From Acanthaster planci (Eukaryota; Echinodermata; Asteroidea; Valvatida; Acanthasteridae), in NCBI RefSeq assembly GCF_001949145.1, contig NW_019091405.1, positions 541,928-570,150 of the forward strand: a stretch of DNA of 28,223 nucleotides. Reading direction: 5' to 3'. The position numbers and the translations under genes are program-made. Positions 1 to 9,153 of this stretch are shown one piece after another; the first letter of the stretch is position 1; every line of letters starts with the position of its first letter. A model generated the notes under the pieces. It worked only from the letters and a program-made list of their open reading frames with translations, did no database searches and was not told the origin of the DNA.

Positions 1-1629
1 AGTCAGGTCAGATTTTTAGAGCCATAGATTTAAATTGGCGTATGTTTCAGAAGCGCAGCAAAATAATTGTTTCACACCGTAAAAAAGAACCACTGAAAAG
101 CACCGGTCAATTTGACTGCAGTAACATAAACTGTGAAAAGCTTTTGGGGATCAGCTGGGTGAAGCTTGAAATTGGAAAATCCGAGTAGATTTGTTTCAGT
201 AGTCAGTATCATTGACAAGAAAAAACAATTATTTTAAATGAACAAAATTCAAGTTTACTTTTTTGTTGGAATCACTGATTCCATTTTGATTCAGATGCAA
301 TTATAGTCAAATCTCATCATTTTTCTATTTAGTCTGACTTAATCTGTTGTATCCATGCTTCCTTTCATGAAATATTACACAAAACGTAACACTGGTTATG
401 AATTCATAACGTAAAACTTTTTTTCAAAATTCAATTTAAAGGACCCATGTAATGGAATTTTTTTTTAGAATCCCTGAGATTGCACATTTTTTTCAATTGA
501 CCCCTTTTCAATTTATTTTAGGCACTTATATCTAGTATAAAAGGCCTTTGAGGTTAATGCTAATTCGAATTTACAAATTCAGTAGAATTCAGTAATGCAG
601 ATCAAGGCAACAAAAATCAATCTTGCATAAATTGTACACAAAAATCTCTTTTTCTACTTGACAATAACAATTTTCCATTTTCCTTTGGCATTTAAGTAAA
701 TGGAAATTAGCAACTTTTTCTGAGAAATGTTTTCAAAGGGCATACTCTAGGTTCAAAATGTTATACACTAAAGAATGTTACACGAACAGCGCGTGCTTCT
801 ATTTACATGTACATGACTGCAACCCCTCCTTGACTGTTTGGAAAAGCCTAGTCATTTTTCCAAATCTTATAAAAATTACACTTTTCACACCAATTAGCTG
901 TTTAAAGGTTTCAACCAGTTTTCGTACATCAAAGAGGAGTTTAACATGCCAACAAAAGTGACTGTAAGAAAAATGCACCGCATAGAGGCTTTCAACTTAT
1001 CAACACTGTAAAAGTTTTGAAGAACTGTGATAATGGCCTCATGTATTTTCTCAGTTTTCCAAATTCCAAATGAATGGGCTCGAAATAATTTCTTTTGAAA
1101 TTGCAATCTAACGATTCATGCGACCCGACTGCACACAACATAAACGATGACGAGGAACACACTGAAACCTACCAAATTTATCTAGAAACGTACATGTATA
1201 TACTTACGTGTGTTGAAGTAGAACAGACGAACTTTTGCCGGGTGTTTTTCACCCAATCAGCCATCTTGAATTTACTGTGCAAAGCTACCAACGGCTGTTG
1301 CGCGTATCGCAGGAAAAAAATTTATCAAACACGACACAGCCGCGCACAGGACACGGGTCATCCTCATCCAATAATGAGCAAAATATTTAACGATATTATG
1401 CATGCGTCTTGCCTAAGAAGCGTTTCGTGAAATCGATCCTAGGACGGGTCTTAGCTAAGATCGATCTTATCGCAGGGACTCGTCCCAAGTTCTAAGATGA
1501 GTTGCAAGATAAGACGAGTTTCGTGAAATCGGCTGCTGGTGTCCTACTGGTATGTCAATGAAATATTTGAGAAGTAAAGCCCTCGAGACCAGAGTTGAAG
1601 ATAGCGGTAGCATGACTAGACACACTGAC
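1..1629 (-). other. Intron 3' of exon H (partial), no gene seen
   Basis: AT-rich sequence following the exon H donor on the minus strand. No PH-domain exon (SGYLLKM or W-K-R-R-W-F-like) is visible in any minus frame. Short open frames at 758-1106 on both strands have no recognisable content and sit in AT-rich sequence. The only clear structure is the palindrome-rich repeat at 1412-1532. Confidence 0.75.
1412..1532. repeat. Palindrome-rich dispersed repeat with duplicated 14-bp motif
   Basis: GTTTCGTGAAATCG occurs twice in direct orientation (1422-1435 and 1518-1531). Between the copies lie a perfect palindrome TAAGATCGATCTTA (1456-1469), an inverted pair GGACGGGTC / GACTCGTCC (1442-1450 and 1477-1485), and several CTAAG/CTTAG words. 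This arrangement of CTAAGA-type words bounded by TTTCGTGAAA resembles interspersed repeats I recall from marine invertebrate genomes. Family and boundaries are not certain. Confidence 0.6.
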
Positions 1630-1775
1630 CTTACGGACGTTCTCGGCAGTAAAGGCCGCACAAGTCTTGAGTAGTTTGGGCTCAGGCTCATCCGAGTTTG
1701 TACTGTCACTGCAAGAGATTGCATCTGGGGGTATTGCATAATCTGCCTCTGAGCTACCTGACTGGGCAGACACAC
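1630..1775 (-). CDS. PLEKHH1/2-like: PLEKHH exon H: YAIPPDA motif, just before the PH domains
   Basis: This 146-bp exon (two bases plus 48 codons, phase 1 to 0) starts GVSAQSGSSEADYAIPPDA and ends TAENVRK. The acceptor is CTCTCTTTTTTGAATGCCAG|GT and the donor is AAG|GTCAGT. SSEADYAIPPDA matches VASESDYAIPPDA of vertebrate PLEKHH2, and EPKLLKTC matches EQKLPKTC. In the family the first PH domain (SGYLLKM...) begins about a dozen residues later. Its exon was looked for on this strand in 1-1629 without success, so the next intron is at least 1.6 kb. A nearby GTCC|GTAAGG could serve as an alternative donor six bases earlier but would shift the end phase. The Tyr-Ala-Ile-Pro motif could be a phosphotyrosine site; that is inference. 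Confidence 0.92.
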
Positions 1776-2475
1776 CTGGCATTCAAAAAAGAGAGGTACA
1801 TGTATGCCATTGGTTGAGAAGCCCTGTATTGTGCACCTGTCATGTTCATTGAAGATTTAATAACAAGACACACATGCAGTGTTGTACCTTTTAACAAAGC
1901 TAATACTTTGGCAATAAAATGACTTGTCACCTCACTATTCTTACGGATATAGAGGTTTTTCATGTGATGTAACTTAACGGGCATAGGCATTTCAGGGAGC
2001 ATTCCATGTCTGTGGAGGTGCCTGCATCTTCGAAAGTGTGTATTTCTATTGGCAGTTTCATGTAAGTCAGAATGTCGAGAGACTTCGAAGGCATGCACAT
2101 TTCCACACGCATCTGTGCAAATTGAACGCCGACTCAAAAATCATGTGACTCAAAATCCTCTATATGGGTTCCAAATATTAAACAATTGACTCTAGTTTAA
2201 AACCGTGAATGTTTATGAATGCAATAGTAAGAATGATTTCTTGATGTCATCAAATAAATTAGTCTTGCCACTGCAAAAACATGAAGCATTCATCTATTTG
2301 TTTCAAAAACTCTGAATAAACCCTCTTTCTGTACAGGTCCCTGTTCTACTTTCTTGGCTTGACGTAAAAACACGACACAAAGTGTTCGCATTCTGAGCCA
2401 CAATGAAAGCTGATATTATTTGAGTGAAAACTGTGGAGAGTTCCTTTTGATTCATATTCCACAAGATTCTCTTTT

Positions 2476-2506
2476 GGTTCAAATGACCTCACCCTTCTGT
2501 ACTCTG
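2476..2506 (+). repeat. Copy 1 of diverged 31-bp duplicated segment
   Basis: Starts GGTTCAAATGACCTCA and ends TTCTGTACTCTG. It differs from the copy at 3061-3091 at three of 31 positions, all in the middle. Weaker similarity continues 3' (AAGTGGCTC...GACTT in both). It is probably part of an older dispersed repeat family rather than a tandem array. Confidence 0.6.
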
Positions 2507-3060
2507 CACTTTTTAACTCAAAAGTGGCTCTGGTGACTTGTGACTGATTTTGTCAGGTTGAGTCACAAATGTTGTACAACACCACATGCAAGCAATATGC
2601 AATTGCACCAAAGTTATCAATTTGACAATAAGGGTTCAGAATAGGAAACCCATCCACTCTTTCCGACAATAAAAGTCTTACAAAATATGCACTTTAAGTT
2701 CAATGTTAGTACTGCATATTTGCAATAGGCACCGGGCTTCCTATGAACTGATTCCGGAAGAGTAGTGAGCTAGTCAACAGGGCATGCTCAAAATGAAGTA
2801 CATGTACGTAAGTCATGCATGTCATTCAAGAACAGCAACATGTGTGAGGTCTGCCCTATTGCGGCAGCATGCTGACTAATATGCTCTGAGCGTGTGGGAG
2901 CTGGGCATGATGCCAGGTGCGCTGTTCTTGATTGACCTTTTCTTATAGAGTACCAAAGTGAATAAGTCACAATTATGCGCGTAGTAGGCAATAGCAGGAG
3001 AACCAATGCGTGAACCAACACGTGCCCGACGTTACTTCATTCGTTTGCACTACGCTTCCT

Positions 3061-3091
3061 GGTTCAAATGACGTCATGCTTCTGTACTCTG
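3061..3091 (+). repeat. Copy 2 of diverged 31-bp duplicated segment
   Basis: Starts GGTTCAAATGACGTCATG and ends TTCTGTACTCTG, in the same orientation as 2476-2506 and 585 bp away. This copy contains TGACGTCA (3069-3076), a perfect CRE-type octamer which the other copy lacks. Confidence 0.6.
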
Positions 3092-3444
3092 TCGAAGTGG
3101 CTCATCAGAGTAGGAGATGTCTGACTTCTGTACTTCAAGTATATCACACTACGACTGAGTATCTAGCATCATCAGAAAGCATTCAGACGACGTTTTCAAC
3201 TATGGCGACATTCATAACGTAAGATATTATCAGAAGCCTGAGGCACAAGTCCAGTCAAACACAGTTCTGATTCCAATCAGCAAGTCTCCATGTGGCCAAG
3301 TTTGCATTCAGTACTCATGATGAACACTTATCACCCCTTTAGCATGATTACTACATGCACCTGAACAAGTGGAGTTTGCACTTGGATCTGCCAGAAAGAA
3401 AGGGACAGTTATTAAGGGACGATGTGAGGCTTTGTGTTATTTAC

Positions 3445-3730
3445 CCCTCTTTAGGCCCAGCATTGGGGTGGAGGGCGTGCCTCCAATGCCAATGAGTTTC
3501 CGGGACGGGCTCCCACTTGCGAGGGCGCTGCCGCCGCCGCCACCGCCACTGCCACCGATCTTGCTTCCACTCTTGGCCGGCGAGGCGCTTGGGGAGGGCC
3601 TCCTTCCCAGCGTCCCCACGGCCGATTGGATGTGCTGGGAGAGCTTGCCGCCACCTCCAAGGCAGTGCTCCTCATCTGAGGAGTCCGAGGAATCCCCACT
3701 GAATGGCGTGCTGCGTATTTGGTCAGCATG
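3445..3730 (-). CDS. PLEKHH1/2-like: PLEKHH exon G: Ser/Asp and poly-Gly rich linker
   Basis: This 286-bp exon, phase 0 to phase 1, encodes 95 residues plus one base. The acceptor CTCCTCTCTTTCTCTCAG|CAT is strong and the donor is AGGG|GTAAAT. It starts HADQIRSTPFSGDSSDSSDE, equivalent to ATQISSSPFLDDSSGSEEE in vertebrates. It continues through two Gly runs (CLGGGGK; GGSGGGGGGS) and a Ser/Pro-rich basic region (RRPSPSASPAKSGSK, SGSPSRKLI), and ends MLGLKR plus the first base of Gly. Joined to exon H this reads LKRGVSAQ, matching MKRGVSLSS in the family. The open frame continues only two codons past the donor before a stop. The GCC/GGC triplets around 3528-3557 make the Gly run a likely site of length variation. 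GC content is much higher than in the flanking introns. Confidence 0.9.
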
Positions 3731-4513
3731 CTGAGAGAAAGAGAGGAGGGGGGGATGAGGGATGGAGGTGAAGGAAACCAGGAAACATAAAAAAAAATTG
3801 TGGGTGGATTCAGCCAATAAAAAAAGTTGAAGGCTGTGTGAGGTTTGGACGGATGCCACCGAGGATGCAGAAGTACTCTCCTGGGAGTCTTTCTCCCTGT
3901 AGTGCGTTAATTGGATTTAACTTGTTTTCAAGTTGGGGGGCAGGAAAATGTGTATTTAAATAGCATAAATAAGTAGAAAGGAAAGTTTGTTTTTTTCTCT
4001 CTGAATAACAGGATCTGTGAGAGAAAAACATAAAACTGATATAATTTCCTGTGAAGTACAGCATTAAAAGCAAGCTGGTGTATTTTTAAATGACAACCTG
4101 AGAACTCTGCTTTCATTCCAATTTGAAAGGAAGGCGGACTTCACTAAAAGCAAATATAACAGCATTTTTCCTTAAAACCTGCTGAGATTTGCATCCTGGG
4201 CTCTTCAGCAGATGTTAAAAATTTCACATATATCCAATAATCACACAGCATTTTCAGTTTTTTTTTTCAGCTTTTCAGAATGAAAGAAAATCTTGCATTT
4301 CTTCCTTTATGTATGTCTAATAAATGTGGAAGTTAGTTATTTATCAATAACACAACAGGATTAGAACACAAACCAGACTAAATGGCTTCGATCAATATAA
4401 TGCATAATGAATGAGGTATGACCTTGACAAAAAAGACCTTGCAGTTTTCAACTCAATATACCACTGAAGATCAAAAACAGGAGGGGGGGCAACTGAGGTC
4501 AAGGAATACTTAC
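3731..4513 (-). other. Intron between exons F and G, 783 bp
   Basis: AT-rich GT-AG intron. It ends with a purine-rich + strand stretch, which is the pyrimidine tract of the exon G acceptor at 3731-3760. I see no gene or repeat of note. The poly-T and A-rich runs (3789-3797, 4258-4268) are ordinary intron sequence. Confidence 0.85.
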
Positions 4514-4608
4514 CCCTCTGAGAGTGGTATAAACCGGTACGGACATGTCTTTGTACATGGCTGCGGTGCTAGAGCCTTCCCAAGATTGGCATATAGGGGC
4601 AGGACAAG
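4514..4608 (-). CDS. PLEKHH1/2-like: PLEKHH exon F: VPVYTTL segment of linker
   Basis: The 3' part is certain: AAMYKDMSVPVYTTLRG followed by donor GGG|GTAAGT, matching the IYKNMTTPVYTTLKG stretch of vertebrate PLEKHH2. The preferred acceptor is TGTTTCTCCCCTCCAAAG|CT, which gives 95 bp (two bases plus 31 codons, starting CPAPICQSWEG). A second AG at GGGAAG|GC would start the exon at 4575 (62 bp) in the same frame and would drop 11 residues, so either fits the phase of exon E. I favour the first because of its longer pyrimidine tract. Phase 0 at the end joins to exon G as YTTLRG-HADQIRSTPF. The Tyr in PVYTTL sits in a conserved short motif of unknown function. Confidence 0.88.
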
Positions 4609-7130
4609 CTTTGGAGGGGAGAAACACAACAGCTTTGGACAAATGCAATGTATTTTATAATTATGGTGAGATTATTTTTCTGTCATCTGCAGTCTGGTAG
4701 ATCTGCAGGGACCTCCACTGATTCCAAAATGTCCTCTTGCATATATCACAGGGAGTAAACAGGGGCCAATTTCATAGAGCTGCTTAAGCACAAGATCTGC
4801 TTAAGCACAAGAAGACCTTACTTGATAAATCAGGTAAAACCAGCCAAAACTCCATGTGATGTATATTGTCTTGGCATTGTACGAAGCTGTTTTTGGGGTT
4901 AGCATGACAATTAGATAGAGTTTGAGCTGGTACCTTTGTTTATTAAGCAAAGTTTTTTCCCACTTAAATGAGCAGATCTATGAAACTGGCCCCTGGTCTT
5001 TCATGGGCAGAGCTGCCATGTAACATATAACTGTGAATGAAATACTAAAACTGGCCTAATTTCTGGCAGATTACACCTTTTCTGGTGAATTTGCAAGTAT
5101 GATGTTACCTTTAATAGTAGGCATGTGGGTAAACAGATATTTTTGGTTGGTTACAAATGGCAGTATTTATATTGTGATTTCACATGTAACCAACTGGGAA
5201 ATGAAAACTTATGTTGTGACACTTGATACTGTTGGTGATTTGTCAGGCAAGTGTTATTACAAAACTTGCTGGAAAATATTTTGGAAAATGGAGAACCATC
5301 AGTACCATGTTCGTTTTGCGCATAATATCAATTCTTTAGAAAAACCTGCATTTCAGAACCCAACCAAATTACGATCTCAGCATCTTGTCCCACTTTTACT
5401 GAAAGTACCAGCCATGCTTTACGGACTCATAATAAAACTTTGTGGCCTTGAATCCCTTCAAAATGTACCATTAAGAGTGTTTCCCATTGTACCCCTTATA
5501 AAGGACGCATATATGCACATACTAATACAATGTACATGTACCATGAACTGCCATTAGGTCAAAAACAGACCGACAGACTGACAAAACTCAAGTGTCTCCA
5601 TGGAAACACTTGGAAGCTACTGCATTCAAGAGACCGAGCGACTGCAAGACTGTGTAAAGATTTCTTCGTGCCAATAAGGGAAGAAAACATGGCACTGGTC
5701 AACTTTACGTGTTAAAAACAGTTATCAAGACAGCATGCACCACTCTGCTCATCTTACCTGACAAACGCAAGAAGGCCACTAACGTCTATCTTCTGAAGAA
5801 TGCGTGCACCCCCCAAAAAACAACACCGATCACTACCCACGAAGTGTACACCATAGCTTACTTTATCACCCACATGGTTTGCCCAAATGCCAATTAATGC
5901 TAACTAAGTATTTCCAGGGAGAAATCTACACTGACTGAAATGAACACAGCTAAACTATTTTTCTTTTGGACTACCTTTTTTTGTGGCCGATACCTGAGTT
6001 GTTAGCAAAAAAACTGGGGGCAAAGTCAGGACCCTGTGCACAGGCACTCTAATACCCATGAGACCAGAATGTTTACGGATAACTTTTTTCTTATCAGCTG
6101 AGACGGCTCTTTTTTTAAACGACATCCTGGGAAAATGAAAGGTTTCCTCTGCTTTCAACACCACGTGGGAAAACAAGCCTCCCCCCTTCTCTCCCAATTG
6201 GAGTCTCCTCCTCCCCAGATAAACAAGAGGTCCACTGAGAAATTCCGACGGGTGGATGCCATTACACTGGCCTGCAAATTAACTGAAGCACCTCAAGGTC
6301 TGTTGAGGAGATCTGTCTGGCTTGGCTAGCGGCTATTTTCCAAAGAGCTACCGAGCAAGGGAGCTTTGCTAAGCAAAGACAGTATCGCTCAGCAAAAGCT
6401 GAATACCGGTCAAAATGCCATGAACTGCATACTTCTCATCACTGGTTTTCAGCTGATTTGCACTAAGCACGTAAATCTTCTAGACAAACTTCTCTGCTTT
6501 GACTAGAGACCTGGAGACCAATCTGGAATCCAACTTCCATGAGTTTTCCCAGGACTTTCTGAGACTAAATATGAAAACTTCCATGACATGATTGAACGTC
6601 ATTTTGCTAAGAAAAGTCATTGAGTACAATGAACTGGAAGACTGTCATAGCCACTCTTATAACACACCTCTTGCTGATTCTTTATTCTGGTTGGTTGAAA
6701 TACAGTCACATGTGGTTCACTAATAGCAGCTACTACGTCAACTTTGCAATCAGACGCATGCGAAGACACTGCGCACTTGTGAATTCTAGAGTTCCCAATC
6801 AAGCACTGGTACTCGAAAAATTTTAACTGGTTACAGTGCTGTCACATGACACGGACAGTGACTTGCAACTCAAAAACTGAATCTTGGGAAACCAACAGCG
6901 CTCCTTCAATTGTTGAATTGCTTATATTTTGTATGGTTGAAATAAATCAGTTTACTTATAAAACCCTAAATAGTTTCTTTTCTTTATTTTACATTTTCGA
7001 CAGCGTTGTGTTCTAAACTCATCCTGGTCTTTTAGCCCTGGTCTTTTAAATTAAGCACTGTACATTTTACAAGGTCCATGGCTGTGTTTCTTTGACCCTA
7101 TGGAGATTCAACTACCGGTACAGCACTTAC
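4609..7130 (-). other. Intron between exons E and F, 2,522 bp
   Basis: GT-AG intron carrying the MITE-like element at 4762-4993 and a near-palindrome CTTTGCTAAGCAAAG around 6364-6378 that may be a fragment of a related family. A 152-codon plus-strand open frame at 5099-5557 has no recognisable domain and AT-rich composition, so I do not call it a gene. No missing PLEKHH exon is needed between E and F, because their phases fit directly. Confidence 0.85.
4762..4993. mobile_element. MITE-like element with imperfect ~21-bp terminal inverted repeats
   Basis: The left end reads GGGGCCAATTTCATAGAGC and the right end, on the opposite strand, reads GGGGCCAGTTTCATAGATC. They differ at two positions over the first 21 bases, and both continue CTGCT. 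The element is 232 bp with no coding capacity. A direct repeat of CTGCTTAAGCACAAG lies just inside the left end. I recall similar GGCCAATTTCATAGA...GCTTAAGCA elements as abundant in sea-star and related genomes; this is memory, not a search. No clear target-site duplication is visible. Confidence 0.75.
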
Positions 7131-7209
7131 TTTTAGATGGGCTGGCCATGTTGTTGATGCAAGACGATAAGGTCATCCCTCTGTCTGCAATTGTGTAGAT
7201 ACGGTTCTC
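7131..7209 (-). CDS. PLEKHH1/2-like: PLEKHH exon E: ENRIY segment of linker
   Basis: This 79-bp exon, phase 0 to phase 1, encodes 26 residues starting ENRIYTIADRGMTL and ending NMASPSK, plus one base of the next codon. The acceptor is TTTGGTTTGCAACAG|GAG and the donor is AAAA|GTAAGT, close to the ideal consensus. It directly follows the PPW end of exon D, so the joined reading is PPWENRIYTIADRGM, equivalent to PSWESRIYAVAKSGI in vertebrate PLEKHH2. The segment SCINNMASPSK is less conserved. The exon is too short to stand out by open-frame length and was found from the conserved continuation. Phase 1 at its end requires a following exon beginning with two codon bases, and exon F provides this. 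Confidence 0.92.
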
Positions 7210-7906
7210 CTGTTGCAAACCAAACCAAATATGAAAATGTACTACTTGTCGATAAAGAGAAGTTTAAAAAAAACCCCACAATTCTGTGCAAAATTTGACT
7301 TTGAGGAGCTACTTGGTTTCACAAGAGGAATATCATGCCTTTGTGTGTGCACAACTGGCACAGAATCTGAAAGGAAGTTACTGTTGGAAGAGAACCGTTT
7401 GCTGTAGTTTTGACCATTTCTGATTTCTATAGTTAACAATCACTCGTCAGTATACACAGTGTATGTGTACACTTGTGAGTGCACTTGCTGAATGTTGTCA
7501 TATCAGGAGTTCGCCAAGTCTGTCTGCAGTAGCTGACTGAGTATATATGGAAGAGGTGTAGTCTGGAATGAATTACTTTAAAAAAAGTGTACGGTGTTCT
7601 GGATCATGTGACTAGTTGCTAAAATCAGACATAATAATCTAGTCACGATCATTAAAATGGTAAAATGATAAATAAAGGAAGAGGTTTCAAGCTGCACTCG
7701 ACTTTGAAATGTTCTTTTCAATTTAAAATAGCATGTTAAGAAGTAAACAGACTTTTGGACAATCTTTTGAATTAATGGAAGCCTTTATTGTCACAGTGGT
7801 TTGAGATAGTCAACTCCCCCCCCCCAAATTCTGAATAATCAATGCATGGAAGTATTTAATCGGGAGTAAATAATGCAGGAAGTCCACAGCTGACTCTTGT
7901 TCTTAC
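7210..7906 (-). other. Intron between exons D and E, 697 bp
   Basis: GT-AG intron with a strong donor GTAAGA at 7906-7901. No gene seen. A C9 run at 7817-7825 and AT-rich sequence are the only notable content. If this intron were retained, translation from exon D would add 16 codons and stop at 7856-7858. Confidence 0.88.
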
Positions 7907-9153
7907 CCAAGGTGGCATCTTATGCAGAGGAGGGGGAGGTGGGGTGGGGTTGCTCTTTTCAACCATCTTCATGTCCGGTTTAACGGACTCCTCGGGACTG
8001 TCCATGCTGAAGAAGTCATCAGGCGGTTCGTCGTAGTCGTCGTCGTCCTTCCCCAAAACCACGGTGGTGTTGAAGGAGGTCAGGCTCTGGTACTTGCTCT
8101 CGGATTTCTTTGGGGGCCTGCTTTCAATCTCCTCCTGGAAAAGGTCGGCATAGTCGCTGTTCCTTGACTCGGGCACAAACCCATCTTTGAGGAAAACCTC
8201 GTCGTCGTCGTCCTCTGCAGTAGTTTCTGTGTCCATCTGCGACTGGGCTGCATCTTCTAAGGAGTCTAGGGTGTGATCAACCATAGCCTCCGAAAAGGAT
8301 GGAGTCTGGTTGTTGTTCCTGTTGGACGACTGGTGAAGAACCTTGGCTGTTGCCGACACTGAGTCAGCGAGAGCTTCCAGGGTACCCGGCAGCTTTACTG
8401 CATCTGATGAGGGTGAGTCGTTGTTATTATTGGTTATTGTGGGGTTATCATTGGCTTGAATCAAGCTGTGGGCAAGACTCTTAGCTCCTCCAGTGCCTGG
8501 GGACGCAGGGGTGGGCGGGGGAGCTTGCAGGGCAAGAGAACTATCCGACAAAGACATCAGGGATGCCTGACTGCCAAGCAACTGATCTGAGGACAGCATC
8601 CCTGGTGTTGGTTCCTCCTCATCCGACTCCACGTGCACCGGCACCCCGTCGTGACCGCAAAACTCGCAGTGCACGATGAGGTCCCGGCGTGGCTCTGGCT
8701 CACACGTGATGTTGCTCACCGTTGGGCCATGCTCGTCATAGCTGTGCTGCTTGGTGAGATCATGGGCGTGGTGGGGCTGCCTGCGGGGCCAGGTGTTGTT
8801 GCTCACCTCCTCCCGGACCACCATCCATGAGTCCTGCAGCTTCATGCGCCTCTCGCAGGCTGCACACTTGAAGGTCTCATCCCTCAGGGGCCTCTCCTCC
8901 CCTTGCTTGATGAACTCCTCATGAACCTGGATCAGGGCTGAGACGTGGGATTCGTCGGGGCTCTTCCTGTTTCGCGCCGGGGGTTTGGGCCTCCTGGGGG
9001 CATCTCCGGCCGATCTGCTCTCATCCAAGATGCTCTGGAGGTGTTCCCTGATGCTAGACGAGGTGGGGCGAGCTGGAATCTCAGGCGGTTCGGACAGGAC
9101 TGATGTAGGCCGAGGTGGTGATGGTTTTTGACTTGGTTCTTGGTCTGTGCCCT
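7907..9153 (-). CDS. PLEKHH1/2-like: PLEKHH exon D: large disordered linker with CxxC pair and acidic/proline motifs
   Basis: This 1,247-bp exon encodes two bases of a Glu codon plus 415 residues. The acceptor is CTCACTTTCAG|AGGGC and the donor is CCTTGG|GTAAGA. The open frame runs 16 codons past the donor to a stop, but the exon should end at Trp in PPLHKMPPW, which matches the PPLHRFPSW motif of vertebrates. In order it shows: Pro-rich SH3-type ligands (PPRP, PPEIPARP, RRPKPPARNRK); a His/Cys region with CAAC (exon residues 97-100) and CEFC (163-166) and a further Cys at 151; a Ser/Leu-rich region (DSSLALQ); an Asn-rich tract; several Asp/Glu runs (EDDDDEVF, GKDDDDYDE); and DDFFSMDSPEE, which resembles the DGLFSYDSLDSP stretch of vertebrate PLEKHH2. 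Most is predicted disordered. I do not recall an equivalent Cys cluster in vertebrate proteins. Alternative use of a second AG two bases inside the acceptor would break the frame. Confidence 0.93.

Larger units (their letters stand above)
1776..3444 (-). other. Intron between exons G and H, 1,669 bp
   Basis: GT-AG intron on the minus strand. It holds no supported gene. A 31-bp segment occurs twice as diverged direct copies (2476-2506 and 3061-3091). Open frames at 1754-2137 and 2788-3021 are AT-rich, lack motifs, and are treated as chance. Confidence 0.85.

Noticed and set aside
3369-3734. Plus-strand proline-rich open frame
   Set aside because: It is the antisense of exon G; the proline run is the complement of the poly-Gly codons.
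5099-5557. 152-codon plus-strand open frame
   Set aside because: AT-rich, no recognisable domain, no splice or promoter support, and it lies in a phase-consistent intron.
7922-8167. Plus-strand open frame with a Val run
   Set aside because: Antisense shadow of the Asp-rich codons in exon D.
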